NCBI GenBank assembly: GCA_029255685.2
Contig: CM055316.2
Location: 75,824,861 to 75,888,860, forward strand
Direction: 5' to 3'
Source: Silene conica
Lineage: Eukaryota; Streptophyta; Magnoliopsida; Caryophyllales; Caryophyllaceae
DNA length: 64,000 bases
Below the pieces are notes generated by a model. It made no database searches and had not been told where the DNA came from. It was given only the letters and a program-made list of their open reading frames with translations. Both the position numbers and the translations under genes were made by a program. Positions 1-10,661 of this stretch are shown here, one piece after another (within the stretch, counting starts at the first letter, position 1; each line of letters opens with the position of its first letter).

Positions 1-21
1 CCTTATCTCTCCAACCTAAAC

Positions 22-240
22 CCATCTTTGAAAGTTTCATGTCACTAATAAATACTAATCTTTCTTGATTGTTGTTAGAAGAAAATTTGGCAACAATTCC
101 CTATAGTTCTCCAAATACACAATGTAAAGTCAATTGACTCGGTAGAACATAACGAAAATTGCAACAAAACTCCCTCTAAGCAACAATCAAGAAAAGACTA
201 GTATTTACTACCTAAGTGGCATGAAACGCTCAAAGACAGG
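22..240. repeat. foldback (inverted repeat) element
   Basis: The left arm (about 22-90) and right arm (about 165-240) are imperfect reverse complements. Both carry GTTTCATG at the outer edge, then a TCTTGATTGTTG block further in. The arms are about 60 bp with a 75-bp loop. No coding potential was seen and target duplications were not resolved. It is probably a MITE or foldback remnant. Confidence 0.5.
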
Positions 241-390
241 GCCAAAACGGGGACTATTCAAGAAATACACCTAATGTGTAATCCTTGAACGAGTACTAGG
301 TCCATAATACACCAGCAATTATAATAACCAATAATTACAAATACATCTTTACTATTCAACAATACCAATCTCAATTATCATATACGTTAA

Positions 391-500
391 CCAACTTCAA
401 ACAATATCAATCTCCCTAATTTGAATCAAACAAAAACAATTAACATGTACATTAAGCAACTTCAAACAATATCAATCTCCGTAATTTGAATCAAACAAAA
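391..500. repeat. 65-bp tandem duplication
   Basis: A 44-bp core starting CAACTTCAAACAATATCAAT occurs at 392-435 and again at 457-500 with one clear mismatch. Nothing coding is associated with it. Confidence 0.7.
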
Positions 501-1566
501 CTCAGTTAACAAGCTATAACTATAATGTTCAAGACCTTACACACACACTACTATCACAACAAACAACACCATACACGCACATTGCTAACATTATAGCAAT
601 TAGCAATGAACCATTACTAATAGCCAAGAGTAGTAAAACAAAAAAGTAGGCAAACATTTGTATTAAACTCTAAGCATAAATGAACGGAAATATATTACCC
701 GAGACCATAATTCATAATGTGATGAGGTTAGTATGAGTTAAAATCTCAAGATAGTCACTAATACATATTCTTGGGTCTTTTTCAAACCATCACTATTACA
801 ACTCCATTTCGGCCAATAAGTAGTACCCATGTGGGTGGATGATGCAACTATTTCACATCTAGTTCAAATCCTCAAGCTTTATCCATCAATCATTCTTCTA
901 AGGGTTTGCTTGGATTGAGGGTAAAAAGATGGAAATGAATAGGTAGTGATATGTCGGGTGCATTTTCAATGTTTGGTATTAGAGTAATTATCACCTCCCG
1001 AATCTATTACCCTCATGGAGACCCACCCTCCCCCCCGGGTAATGATTATGATGCAATACCAAGGTCGCTTTTTGGTTCTTTTTTTTTTATGAATTCTTTG
1101 CTTGGAATTTGCTTGTTTTTTCAGTAAGATTAGCTCAATATCTGCTCATATTGGGGTTATAAATAACACAGCTGGTTGGACCATCCTAGTATCCTAATTG
1201 AAAAGATACAGAAAGCAATCTTCGATCAAACAATTCCGACATCGCCGAGAATTCCAAACAATTCCAATTGCAAAAATAGTAAAATTCCCAATTCAGTAGA
1301 ACAAAGGAACATTGAAGAAACCCTAAGAGGATAATCAGATTGATAATTTGATTCATGTTGTGTTGCAATTGATTTAAGATAATTAGTACCCATTTGCATC
1401 AAGGAAACACTAATAAAACTTATGTTGAAATAATTTAAAGAGAGGAAAGGAGAATGACTTACCACAGTGGGGACGGGCGGCAGGCGTGTGGCGTCAGGGG
1501 AAGACGGCGGGGGAGTGCCGGAGGTGAGAGAGTGTCGAAATTAAATATGTGAAAAAGATAGCAAAT
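501..1566. other. intergenic, no gene seen
   Basis: AT-rich sequence with only short open frames lacking any recognisable domain or good start context. A stretch near 900-1080 (TTGCTTGGATTGAGGG to CAATACCAAGG) looks like the end of a decayed transposon, but no boundary could be fixed. Confidence 0.4.
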
Positions 1567-1659
1567 CCCCAAATCGATTTCTAGTTTTTTTGGGGACACA
1601 ATTCCGTCCCAAAACTCGTCCCAATCTATTAAGATTGGGACGGTTCTCTTAGCGACGGT

Positions 1660-2189
1660 TAGGGGTGAGAATCGGTCCAAGACCGGACCGGACTGGACCG
1701 AACCGGACCGGACCGAAGACCGAACTTAAAATTTTGGTGGATCAAAGACCGGACCAAAAAATTCCGGTCTTGGACCGGACCAAACCCGAAAAATTTGGTC
1801 CGGTCCGGTTTTGGACCGAAATGGACCTAAACTTTTTTTTTCACTATTTCTTATACGATAATTACATTTTAATTCCGATAAATAATATGCATTTAAATAG
1901 TTAGACGACACTTTTTATGAAAATCATTGATAATACTAATTTATAATGTCTTTTTAACATAAAATGTTAATTTAATTCAAAATATTTTAATGATTAGTCT
2001 TAAAAAACAACAATTATGGTCCATTCGGTCCGGACCAAAATTAACCGGTCTTGGACCGGACCGGAGACCAAAACTTGGAAAAATGAGGACCGAGGACCGG
2101 ACCAAAATAATTCGGTCCGGGTTTGGTCCAGACCAAATGGTCCGGTCCGGTCCATTTTTCCGGTCCGGACCTAAATTTTCTCAGACCTA
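1660..2189. mobile_element. non-autonomous hAT MITE (530 bp) with GGTCC/GGACC subterminal repeats
   Basis: Flanked by the 8-bp target duplication GCGACGGT at 1652-1659 and 2190-2197, as expected for hAT. The ends are imperfect inverted repeats: TAGGGGTGAGAA at the left, and TAGGTCTGAGAA as the reverse complement of the right end. Both ends carry dense GGACCGGACC-type repeats for about 150 bp around an AT-rich core. There is no transposase. Subterminal repeats are the known type of binding site for hAT transposases. The open frames across it come from repeat bias and are not genes. Confidence 0.85.
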
Positions 2190-2396
2190 GCGACGGTCTC
2201 TTAGCTTTGGGACGTGTATTTCCGTAGCAGTCAAACCCTCCATTGACTTAAATAAGCGTGCTTGACTTTTTTACTATGCGACAAAATCTGTAGCAGTTGT
2301 TTTAGTATCTTATAACCTCTCGGCCGTCGCAGCTTCCAAAATTTCGTCCCAAATGAAGTTGAGACGGTCACAATTGGTTATTAACAAATCGATTTC

Positions 2397-2509
2397 GGAG
2401 AACAAGAGTTAGCTCAAGTGGTAAGAGCTCTCTTATCCCAACCTCGAAGTTGGGGGTTCGATTCTCACCCGCGACATAGTGCGCTCACTTGAACCAAAAA
2501 AAAAAAAAA
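2397..2509 (+). mobile_element. tRNA-derived SINE with poly(A) tail
   Basis: About 113 bp beginning GGAGAACAAGAG, with a pol III box A (TAGCTCAAGTGG), a box B (GGTTCGATTCTC) and a terminal run of A. It is flanked by a perfect 14-bp target duplication, AACAAATCGATTTC, at 2383-2396 and 2510-2523, as left by LINE-driven retroposition. It looks full length and fairly young. Confidence 0.88.
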
Positions 2510-2850
2510 AACAAATCGATTTCTAATTTGGGGGTAAATAATGGGGAGTGACGGAAATCCGTCTCAAAACTCCGTCCCCACTTATTAACACATTGGGACG
2601 GTTCTCTCAGCTTTGAGGCGGGTATTCCTTAGAAACCAAACCCGCCATTGACTTCAAACACCCGCTTGACTTTTTTTATAAAGCAACGGAAATTCGTAGC
2701 AAATATTTTACTATTTTATAACCGCCATCGCAGGCTCGCAACTTCCACAATTCCGTCCCAAATGAATATGAGACTGTTACAATTGGTTATTAGAGTACGT
2801 ATTTAAGTCCGTCGTAGATGTACCATCGCTATGGCCCATTTAATGTAGTG

Positions 2851-3108
2851 TCTAAAATCCGAGAATACAATAAATATACGGATGGTGTAAAACTGGATTG
2901 ACTTGAACAGTACCGATTTAAAAAGCCCAGCGTACAATAATACGGATCGCATAAAAAATTAAAAATGGTTCAACTCCAAGTCTTGAACTCTAGTGATTCA
3001 AAAACCCAATAATACAATAATGCATGTGGTATAAAAATGGATCGACTTGAAGAGTAGTGATTCAGAAATCCCATAATACAACAAAACTGATAGTGTAAAA
3101 ACGAGGAA
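2851..3108. repeat. degenerate ~66-82 bp tandem repeat
   Basis: About four diverged units share the order AATACAATAAT, GGTATAAAA, GGATTGACTTGAA, AGTGATTCA, AAAACCCA. No gene is linked to it. Confidence 0.5.
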
Positions 3109-3278
3109 TGAGTAAAAAAATACGGTGTGAATTTTTCAAAATATGTTTTCTCAAATCAAGCTAATAATATACTTTTAACGAAAACTTTTCATGATACCTT
3201 TCAACTTCGTCAGATTCTCATGGTATTTCTACTTTTATAAATCTGCCCATGATACTCTTGAGGTTCAGTCCGTTTTTT

Positions 3279-3950
3279 GTAAGACGGACATACCCGTCGC
3301 AAACTTGCGACGGGCCAAATATCGGTTAAATGGGTCGAATACATACCACTTGTGGCTGATGGATGGAATGTACAGTACATTGTTAAAGAACAAAACATAG
3401 ACAACATGTTAACAAACTTAAGCATAATGTTAACAAACTTAAGCATAATGTTAACACAATCGAAGGGAAACATAATTACAAATGACAACTACAAATCAGT
3501 CTAACAACATGTGTAATATATATGTACATAATACATAAATATATCAACATCTAATTACACAGCATAAATTTTCGTATGTTAACTAACTAAACCATAATGT
3601 CAACACTACTTGAGGGTAAACATAATGACAAAAGGTAACAACAAAGCAGTATAACCATGTGTACGTAATATATAACATTATGTAACGTATACAACATAAC
3701 AGTTAAAGAATAGAACATATCTACTTAACAAAAAAAAAATATATGTCGGCAAAATAAAGAACATTGTAGTCATCATACATAATGCCTAAATATATCAACA
3801 TTAAAACACAAACATCACACAATTGCGAGATCTTATTTGTTAGTAAATCTCACCCAGACCCATTTTGCTAAATATGGTGCGTATTTGGCCCGTCGTAAGC
3901 TTGCGACGGGTAGTTCCGTCTTAAATAAGAATTTGTGCTTGAGGTTTCAT
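3279..3950. mobile_element. TIR element of repeat family R1 (long form)
   Basis: The ends are inverted repeats of about 50 bp. The left has AAGACGGACATACCCGTCGC, followed by its own small palindrome CCGTCGCAAACTTGCGACGG. The right is the complement with CCGTCGTAAGCTTGCGACGG and AATAAGAATTTGTG. Internally a TTAACAAACTTAAGCATAATG unit is tandemly repeated (about 3408-3455), and a ~170-bp block is loosely duplicated to 3660. No transposase was seen. Shorter relatives lie at 35297, 42303, 56875 and 57972. Confidence 0.55.
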
Positions 3951-4241
3951 TTACGTGGCGATGGTACCCATTAATGTAACACCTTTAATAGAACGTTCAA
4001 TTTTTAATGACGTGATAATTTTTAGTAAATTAAAAATTAATAATAAATATGAAATAAAAATAATATTTTGGTAATGTACTAATGTCTCATGGTTCCTTGT
4101 GTTTTATACAGTACATTTTATTTCAGATATCCTTAAAATGTACTCTCTCTTCACTTTTTGTCCAAAAAATAAGAAAGAGAATTTGGATGACAAAACACAT
4201 TACTCGCGTGGCCACGTGCCATTGAATTTGAGCCACGCAAA

Positions 4242-5360
4242 TCCCTATACTATAAAAGGGGTAGAATTTAAAGAGCTCTCATTGGTCGATGAAAATTAAG
4301 AAAAGAAAAAAATTTAATCAATGTGGGGTCCGCCATGTTCATTTACATAATTAATTACTTCAATTTAATTTTCTCACTACTTTCGTTAATTAAATAAGTT
4401 ACCATCTATAATCACACATCGAATATGAAATCTTCCGAAATCCTAACTATTCAATTTCAACCGTAAAAATCAAATCTTTAATGATCATTGATAATAAGTT
4501 AACTAATTTTACATAAATTAAAGGTATAGATTAAATATAATAATTCAATTTCAACCGTAAAAATCAAATCTTTAATGATCATTGATAATAAGTTAATTAA
4601 TTTGACATAAATGGAGTATTCAAAGATTAAAGAAATTGTTAATACTCCATTTAACATGCAGCTAATAAAAAAAGGATTAAAGTGAGTGACAATGAGTATA
4701 AAACAGAAATAAAAAGTGAATATCAAATATAATAATATATAAATTGGCAAAAAATAATACATTCAAATACTGGAAATTAACAAATTAAAATTGTTGAGAA
4801 TTGGAAATCAACGAAATTATGTAACTCCGTCTTAAATGTACATAAAATAGATAAGATTTATATTATATGGTCGGAGTTTTTTGGTTAGTTAGAGAATCAG
4901 ACTAATAGTAATAATTTGGGTTCATTATGATGGTTATGAACTTAGAATTTAAACCTTAAGTATAATTTTAAAATCTATATATATTTTTACCGGCTATTAT
5001 CCGTCTTAAATTTAAAACAGGTGAGTATCACTCCCCATGGGTTATAGGACAACTATTTTATTTTCGCCATGCATAATGCTTTTTTTTGTTTGATTCATGC
5101 TACATATGTATATTTGATACGTCCTAAACTTAAACCGATAATGTCGTCCTATATAAGAATTTGTATAATTTTATAATATCAGCAAGTGCGTTGTTTTTAC
5201 TTACGTCTAAGTTAAGCGTATAAATTATTTTTATTTTTTTACATCGATATCTACAATACTAAAATTATATTTTTTTATTAAATATATTCACATTTTCATT
5301 TTTATTTTTTCAGTTTAATAAAACTAAACCCGTGCATTTTTGGCACGGGAGTAAAACTAG
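4242..5360 (+). mobile_element. non-autonomous Helitron 1 (1.1 kb)
   Basis: The 5' end is TCCCTATACTATAAAAGGGG after an A. The 3' end has the hairpin GCCCGTGCA...TGGCACGGG, then GTAAAACTAG directly before a T, which matches the Helitron rule of TC...hairpin-CTRR inserted between A and T. It shares its first ~100 bp and last ~450 bp with Helitron 2 (5645-7703). It contains a ~65-bp internal tandem duplication at 4440-4610 (CAATTTCAACCGTAAAAATC twice). There is no Rep/helicase coding. Confidence 0.75.
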
Positions 5361-5644
5361 TAATCCTAAAAGAAATAAGGAAAAAAATCCGTATAACCGA
5401 ATAAGGAAATAGGGAAAAAATATATAGAATGGGAGGAAGTACAATTTATCCGTTGTATCCTTGTCTTTATACAGTTTTTCACTACACTCTTGATTTAAGC
5501 AATGCAGTAGCTTGATAAGAGGTTATTTTGCTATCATTCTATGGTCATCTCGATTTACGCTTACTCAAGTCAACATGTATATAATCAATGCTACTTTTTT
5601 GTTAAAATATAAGATTGTGAACAAAATTTTCATCTTCACCTTCA

Positions 5645-7703
5645 TCCCCTATTTATAAAAGGAAGGTCATTTAAAACATTTTAACTGGTTGTTGAATTTT
5701 ATAAAAAAAATTGATTTTTATTGATGTAGAGTCCACCATGATCATCAAGTTAATTAATTAGTCCCTCTCCTCCTATTTTTCTATTTTTCTATTAATTCAA
5801 TGGTTTATTTCTTTTTAATTCAATAGATTCTAAAATCATTAAAATTAATTAACTTTCAATAATCATTAGATTTCAATAACTTTAATTTTTAAAAAACCAA
5901 CAAATAAATAGCCGAGAGAATTTAATATTCGTCGTCCTTTTGGCTACTGCTAAATACGGTCGCTCATTTTAGTCGCTCAAAAACGTAATTTTTGCAGTGC
6001 ATTTAGATAGTATTACTATTGTTCGTCGTATACAGAGCATTATTCATTTGATAATTACCAATATTTTTTAAAATTACAGATTTACCTTTACAACAAAGAT
6101 AAACAACAAAAATTTAAAATTTATGAAAAAAAGAGTAGCAAAATTTTTTAAAGGTAGTATATTTTGAACACGTATTTTATATCAAATTTAACGAGCCAAA
6201 AAAATGAAAAAAGTAAATATATAATATAGAAATAATGAAAAAAAAAAAGATAAAAAATTGGAACAATAAATACGCAAACTAACAATCCGTATTATATATT
6301 TGACGGAAAAAAATTAAATTTTTCATTTGATTCCTTCTCATGCTTTAAACATTAATTAGCAATCGATTGAGCAATTTAATTAATCCAAAGAATATTGATG
6401 GAATTGTAAAAACATAAAGAGGTAATTTATTGAGTTTGATAACAAAGGTGAGCTTTGTAACGAACCCCGAATAGATTTTAGAGAGACGACATAGTAGTTA
6501 GATTAAAGGAAAAGTAGTGAGGGGGAATCTAGGTAGCACGGACACTTCTCGTAATGAGTCATGCCGTGTCCGACACCGTGTCCGACACCGACACTCCACG
6601 GACACACGCCGAAACGTGTCCAACACCTAAACAGCCGTGTCTAACTTTCTACATTTATTTGGGCACGTGTCCGACGCGTGTCCATGGTATTTGAGCCGTG
6701 TCCGTCGCGTGTCCACGATATTTGGTTATCATTTGCGGTCAATGATGTTCTTCAAACCAGAAATGCGCTATCGAAAGAGATTAATTAGAATATTGAATCA
6801 TATGAGGATTGAAAATAAATTCATTATCGAGGGTAAGTTTTACTTTCACTTATTTAAAATTAATATCAAATACTTTTACAAATATTAAATCAAACATTTA
6901 TAACTATAAAATGTATATTTTATTAAATTTAAATGCCGTGTCCCGTGTCCTAAATTTCATGGCATGCCGTGTCCCGTGTCCGTGTCGTGTCCGTGTCCGT
7001 ATCCGTGTCCGTGTCCGTTTTGGTGCTACCTAGGGGGGAATTAGAGAGTGAAAAAAAAGGCAAAGTTGTGAGTTGAAATGAGGTTAGGCAGAGGTGGAGT
7101 TTAAATAAACGAACATATAATTTTTCACTTTGTTATATGCTTATATGAGTTATATCCCTATATAAAGGTTCACAAATTCTCATTGAAGACGAACCAGTTC
7201 CGTCTCCTTAAGAAGACGGGCCAAAATGTCACCTTTTTGAGGACAACAAGTTTTTTTTGGGTAGTTAGAGAGTTGACCAAGAATAATTAGGTTAATTAGG
7301 ACAGTTAGGAATTTAAGATTTAAACCATTAGTATAATTTTCAGATTTATACTTATTTTTATTGGCTATTTTTCCGTTTTAAGTTTAAAATAATTTAATTT
7401 CAGCCCCTTAAATATATAGGACAAATATTTTAGTTTTTCTTTACATAATGTTACTGTTTTTCTTATCCATCCTACATATATATATATTTAATCTATCTTA
7501 AATAAGATTTATTTTGTTTATCATCTCGAGCTAATGTGTGTTTTTAATTACCTCCAAGTTAAGCGTATAAATTATTTTACATTTTACATTAGTATAACTG
7601 TAATACAAAAATCATATTTTTATTAAATATATATTCACCTTTTTATTCATTTTCAATTTAATAAAATTAAGCCCGTGCATTTTTTGCACGGGCGTAAAAC
7701 TAG
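5645..7703 (+). mobile_element. non-autonomous Helitron 2 (2.06 kb, contains a hAT MITE)
   Basis: Begins TCCCCTATTTATAAAAGG after an A. Ends with the hairpin GCCCGTGCA-(loop)-TGCACGGGC, then GTAAAACTAG and a T. The 5' 100 bp (TATAAAAGG, ATGTAGAGTCCACCATG) and 3' 450 bp match Helitron 1, so the two belong to one family. A 505-bp hAT MITE has inserted inside it (6529-7033). No helicase ORF is present, so any movement would need a helper elsewhere. Confidence 0.72.
6529..7033. mobile_element. non-autonomous hAT MITE (505 bp) with CGTGTCC subterminal repeats
   Basis: The terminal inverted repeats are CTAGGTAGCAC and GTGCTACCTAG, with an exact 8-bp target duplication GGGGGAAT at 6521-6528 and 7034-7041. 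Arrays of CCGTGTCC/CGTGTCCGTGTC fill both ends around an AT-rich middle. It is inserted inside Helitron 2 and therefore younger than it. No transposase is encoded. Confidence 0.88.
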
Positions 7704-8159
7704 TGTTATTAGAAAAGGAAAGGAGGAATTGTATAAACAAAATAGTCGTTTTATTGATAGTTGTTCGTGTAACGATTATAATAAGAGATTTTATATAGTG
7801 TCTAAACTTATATCATAATTATATTATTATGACTACGGTTTAATAACGTAATATTCTCCAACATATTATTACGATTACGTTATAATACCGTAATATTCTC
7901 CAACATCCCCCTCAAATCCATGGTAATTTGTCGAAATTGCCATTGGTTTGCACAACAATATTAACCGGTGGGTGATCGGAAATTTACACCCACGGGTGGG
8001 AGTTCATCCAACAAAATACCTCACAAAATTATGTAGTATGTCATTTGGCGTCTTTCTTTTTTTTCTATTTTTTAATGTCCTTCAATTTCGAAAGAAAAAT
8101 TAGTCTATATTTCGAAAATTGAAAATTTTTTCGTTTAATCAAGATGGCATCCCAAATTT
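7704..8159. other. intergenic; possible decayed Copia LTR
   Basis: No gene. ATTATTACGATTACG and TAATATTCTCCAACAT are each duplicated at about 7820-7915. The phrase CCAACATCCCCCTCAAATCC resembles sequence seen at plant Copia LTR junctions, but no boundaries were found. Confidence 0.3.
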
Positions 8160-8315
8160 AGTGGCGAGTTACGCAAGAAAATTGTATGGCGAAACCAATA
8201 CGCACTGAAAAAACGGGCGAGTTACGCACTGAAAATTATCTGGCGAGTCCCATACGCACGAAAATTGACTAGCGAGTTACGCATGAAAATTGTTTGGCGA
8301 GTCCTATACGCACCC
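8160..8315. repeat. short tandem repeat of GGCGAGTTACGCA-type units
   Basis: GGCGAGTTACGCA / GGCGAGTC(C)(C/T)ATACGCAC alternates about six times between 8160 and 8312, giving a period near 44-65 bp. It lies just upstream of a probable LTR end. Confidence 0.6.
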
Positions 8316-8439
8316 CTTACCACCTTGTGAAGATGAGAAGTTTAAAGATCGAGATGAAGACTATTTTTTTTACTGAATATGCTTTTTTTGTAATTCTCCA
8401 ATCGTAAAGTTCGTAAGTCTGTCTTTACGATTGCGGGAG

Positions 8440-8585
8440 GGTATTAGGATGTCAGAGAATCAGGCTCATTAGGGCCGGTTATCATTAGGGTTTGTTAAGG
8501 TAGGGTTAGGTTTAATCAAGATGTAAACCTATCTATTAATAATACAATTATTCCGTATACAATTCTTCCTTTATAATCTTAACAC
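8440..8585 (+). mobile_element. probable Copia-like LTR fragment with polypurine tract
   Basis: A purine tract, GCGGGAGGG (8438-8446), is followed by TATTAGGATGTCAGAGAATC and an AT-rich stretch ending CTTTATAATCTTAACA. This order is typical of a polypurine tract joined to a 3' LTR. No internal coding region or partner LTR is recognisable, so it is a remnant. Confidence 0.4.
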
Positions 8586-8771
8586 ATGTCATCATTAATT
8601 TTATTCGTCAAATCTTTCTATTAGCTAGCATAACCATGTCGGATATTTGTCGAACTTCTCTATTTTGTTAAGATAGCCTAGTATGCCAGGATTTATTTTC
8701 TATATAAACTCTTCTTAAATTTATAACTTTGTTAATTTCTTGGGTGGTAAGTTGTAATGACAAAACATGTA

Positions 8772-9029
8772 CTCCCTCCATTCTTTTTATATCACCCCAT
8801 TTCTTTATACACGTTTGTCAATACTCATTTTGTTTCGATTATATCTTTAGCTACATACTACTAAAAATTATAAAATTTTGATATTCTTAATCCTCTTATC
8901 AAGACAAATTAAAAAAGATCTCACGTGAATATATTTCCGTGAACGGATTGAGAGAAAACTGACGTTGAATACCCGTTTGTGAATAGTGTCAAAAAGGGGA
9001 TTGGGGTGATATAAAAAGAATGGAGGGAG
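8772..9029. mobile_element. Stowaway (Tc1/mariner) MITE, 258 bp
   Basis: The terminal inverted repeats are CTCCCTCCATTCTTTTTATA and its complement, with TA target duplication on both sides. No coding capacity. It has the same family sequence as the element at 9158-9414 but in the opposite orientation. Confidence 0.9.
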
Positions 9030-9157
9030 TAGGTTTTTTTGTTATAACTTAAGATATATTTTGGGAATAACGTATTCAATCTCTATTATTATTACTTTTT
9101 AATTTACTAATTATTGTCACATCATCAAAATTTAATTCCGTTCAAACCTAAAAGGTA

Positions 9158-9414
9158 CTCCCTCCATTCTTTTTATATCACCCAACTTTTGTTTTGACAC
9201 TATTCACAATCGAGTATTCAACATCGGTTTTCTCTCAATCCGTTCACGGAAATATATTCATGTGAGATCTTTTTTGGATTGTCTTGATAAGAGGATTAAG
9301 AATATCAAACTTTTATAATTTTTAGTAGTATGTAGCTAAAGATATAATCAAAACAAAATGAATCTCGGCAAACGTGAATAATGAAATGGGGTGATATAAA
9401 AAGAATGGAGGGAG
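9158..9414. mobile_element. Stowaway MITE, 257 bp (inverted relative to 8772 copy)
   Basis: The same TIR (CTCCCTCCATTC...GAATGGAGGGAG) and TA duplications. The interior is the reverse complement of the 8772-9029 copy, with AAACTTTTATAATTTTTAG and GTAGCTAAAGATATAATC. The two copies 130 bp apart form a large imperfect hairpin that could give double-stranded RNA if transcribed. Confidence 0.9.
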
Positions 9415-9417
9415 TAT

Positions 9418-9849
9418 AAGGTATGGGTTTGGAATGAGCCAAACCCATACCACGTGTTTGTTTCACGAATCTGAGGGTTTCATACCCATACCTCAAACCC
9501 ACGAGGTATGGGTTTCCCATACCCAGGGAGGGGGGTGGGTATGAGTTTGATACCCATGGGTATCAAACTACAATTATTGAAAATGTGCAAAATAAATATT
9601 AACACTTATTGTAAACAAAACATGTTATATAATTATTTGATAAAATCTTTATTTTCAATATTTTATATGATAAAATTATTATTTAAAGTATTAAATTTTA
9701 CCTATTTCAACTTTAATAGAGTTTCAAGCTCATACCCCTTACAATTGAAACAAACACAAGGTATCGGGTATGGAGTTCCAACCCCATACCACCCAGGTAT
9801 GATTCCTGATTCCAAACTCATACCCATACGCGAAACAAACGCCCCCTAA
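9418..9849. mobile_element. hAT-like MITE with ATACCCATACC repeats (ends unresolved)
   Basis: The right end reads CGCGAAACAAACGCCCCCTA, the reverse complement of a typical hAT-MITE end (TAGGGGGCGTTTGTTTCG). The left side carries the related GTGTTTGTTTCACG near 9449. Both flanks are dense in ATACCCATACC/GGTATGGG around an AT-rich core. I could not find a clean 8-bp target duplication, so the left boundary is uncertain. The 113-aa frame through it is repeat-derived. Confidence 0.5.
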
Positions 9850-10521
9850 AGGGTATCATTGTGGTTAAGTCACAAATGTCATGTGTCACGCTTTCATTGG
9901 TTGTACATTGTTTATATGTAGCAACTTCTTTAAATTGACTCTCCTAGTTGATGTAAATAAAAGCGAAATGTAAAAAGTTGTGACATATCTTAACTAGTCT
10001 CCTTTGTAACTGATATATCGTCGAAAATTTATAATATGTCAACTATTTTCCACTTGGATAGATAAAACAAACTTAGAGAATTATAAATAGTTTTCCTTTA
10101 TCTATTCAGGTGATATTATTTAACTTATTATAAGCTTATGACGAATATATCTGTTAGAGATGAAAATTTTTATTTGTCCTCAATAAATTACTTGCAAATT
10201 TACCAGTCAATTTGTTTTGATCTGATTAAAAGATGCATAAGACTATCCTCAAGCAAAATGTTGATTTAATCGAGTCAATAACATATTAACCCTTAATCTC
10301 ACCTTATTGACATTGACCCTCTTTTACCCTCCCAGGCAAAAGGTCGATTTAATCAAGTTAATAACATAGTTTTTCTTTTTTTTTTTCCTTTTTCTAATTT
10401 GTAACCAATGAGAATTTGTCATATAAGGGGTGAATAGGTGAGTCAATTTACTCTACCTTGGGTCACAAATTGACCCACAACACCCTTTAGTCAATCCTAA
10501 TTTTCTATGAGTTGTACTTTT
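9850..10521. other. intergenic, no gene seen
   Basis: AT-rich DNA. GTCGATTTAATC(A/G)AGT with TAATAACATA appears twice (10262-10295 and 10332-10370), a weak local duplication. No domain-bearing frame. Confidence 0.4.
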
Positions 10522-10607
10522 CCTCCATTTTTATATAATGTACCCATTTTATTAAAATACTACACTCATATATTCAACAAATGGGTACATTATATAAAAA
10601 CGGAGGA
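10522..10607. mobile_element. 86-bp palindromic MITE remnant
   Basis: CCTCCATTTTTATATAATGT at the left and its near-perfect complement, ending AAAAACGGAGG, at the right enclose a ~30-bp loop. It resembles an internally deleted Stowaway-type element. It is too short to code. Confidence 0.6.
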
Positions 10608-10661
10608 TAGTAATTAACCTGACTAAAGGAAGCAATTGACCTAATAATTAATCTTTTTCTG

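Larger units (their letters stand above)
1567..2800. repeat. two tandem copies of a ~290-bp repeat, split by later insertions
   Basis: Unit A starts near 1567 (AAATCGATTTCTAG) and resumes after the hAT element to about 2396. Unit B runs from about 2512 to 2800. Both carry in order AAATCGATTTCTA, CCGTC(C/T)CAAAACT, TTGGGACGGTTCTCT, TTGACTT, CCGTCCCAAATGA and CAATTGGTTATTA. Unit A is interrupted by a hAT MITE, and a SINE sits at the A/B junction, so the tandem duplication is older than both insertions. Confidence 0.65.

Noticed and set aside
1665..2190. Open frames of 61-79 residues rich in Gly-Pro-Asp-Arg-Thr
   Set aside because: They are translations of the GGACCGGACC repeats of a hAT MITE and have no independent coding signal.
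6637..7033. Overlapping frames across 6637-7033
   Set aside because: Products of the CGTGTCC repeats and AT-rich core of a hAT MITE inside a Helitron.
9508..9849. 113-residue frame
   Set aside because: Lies wholly inside a MITE-like repeat with ATACCCATACC motifs. Low complexity, no domain.
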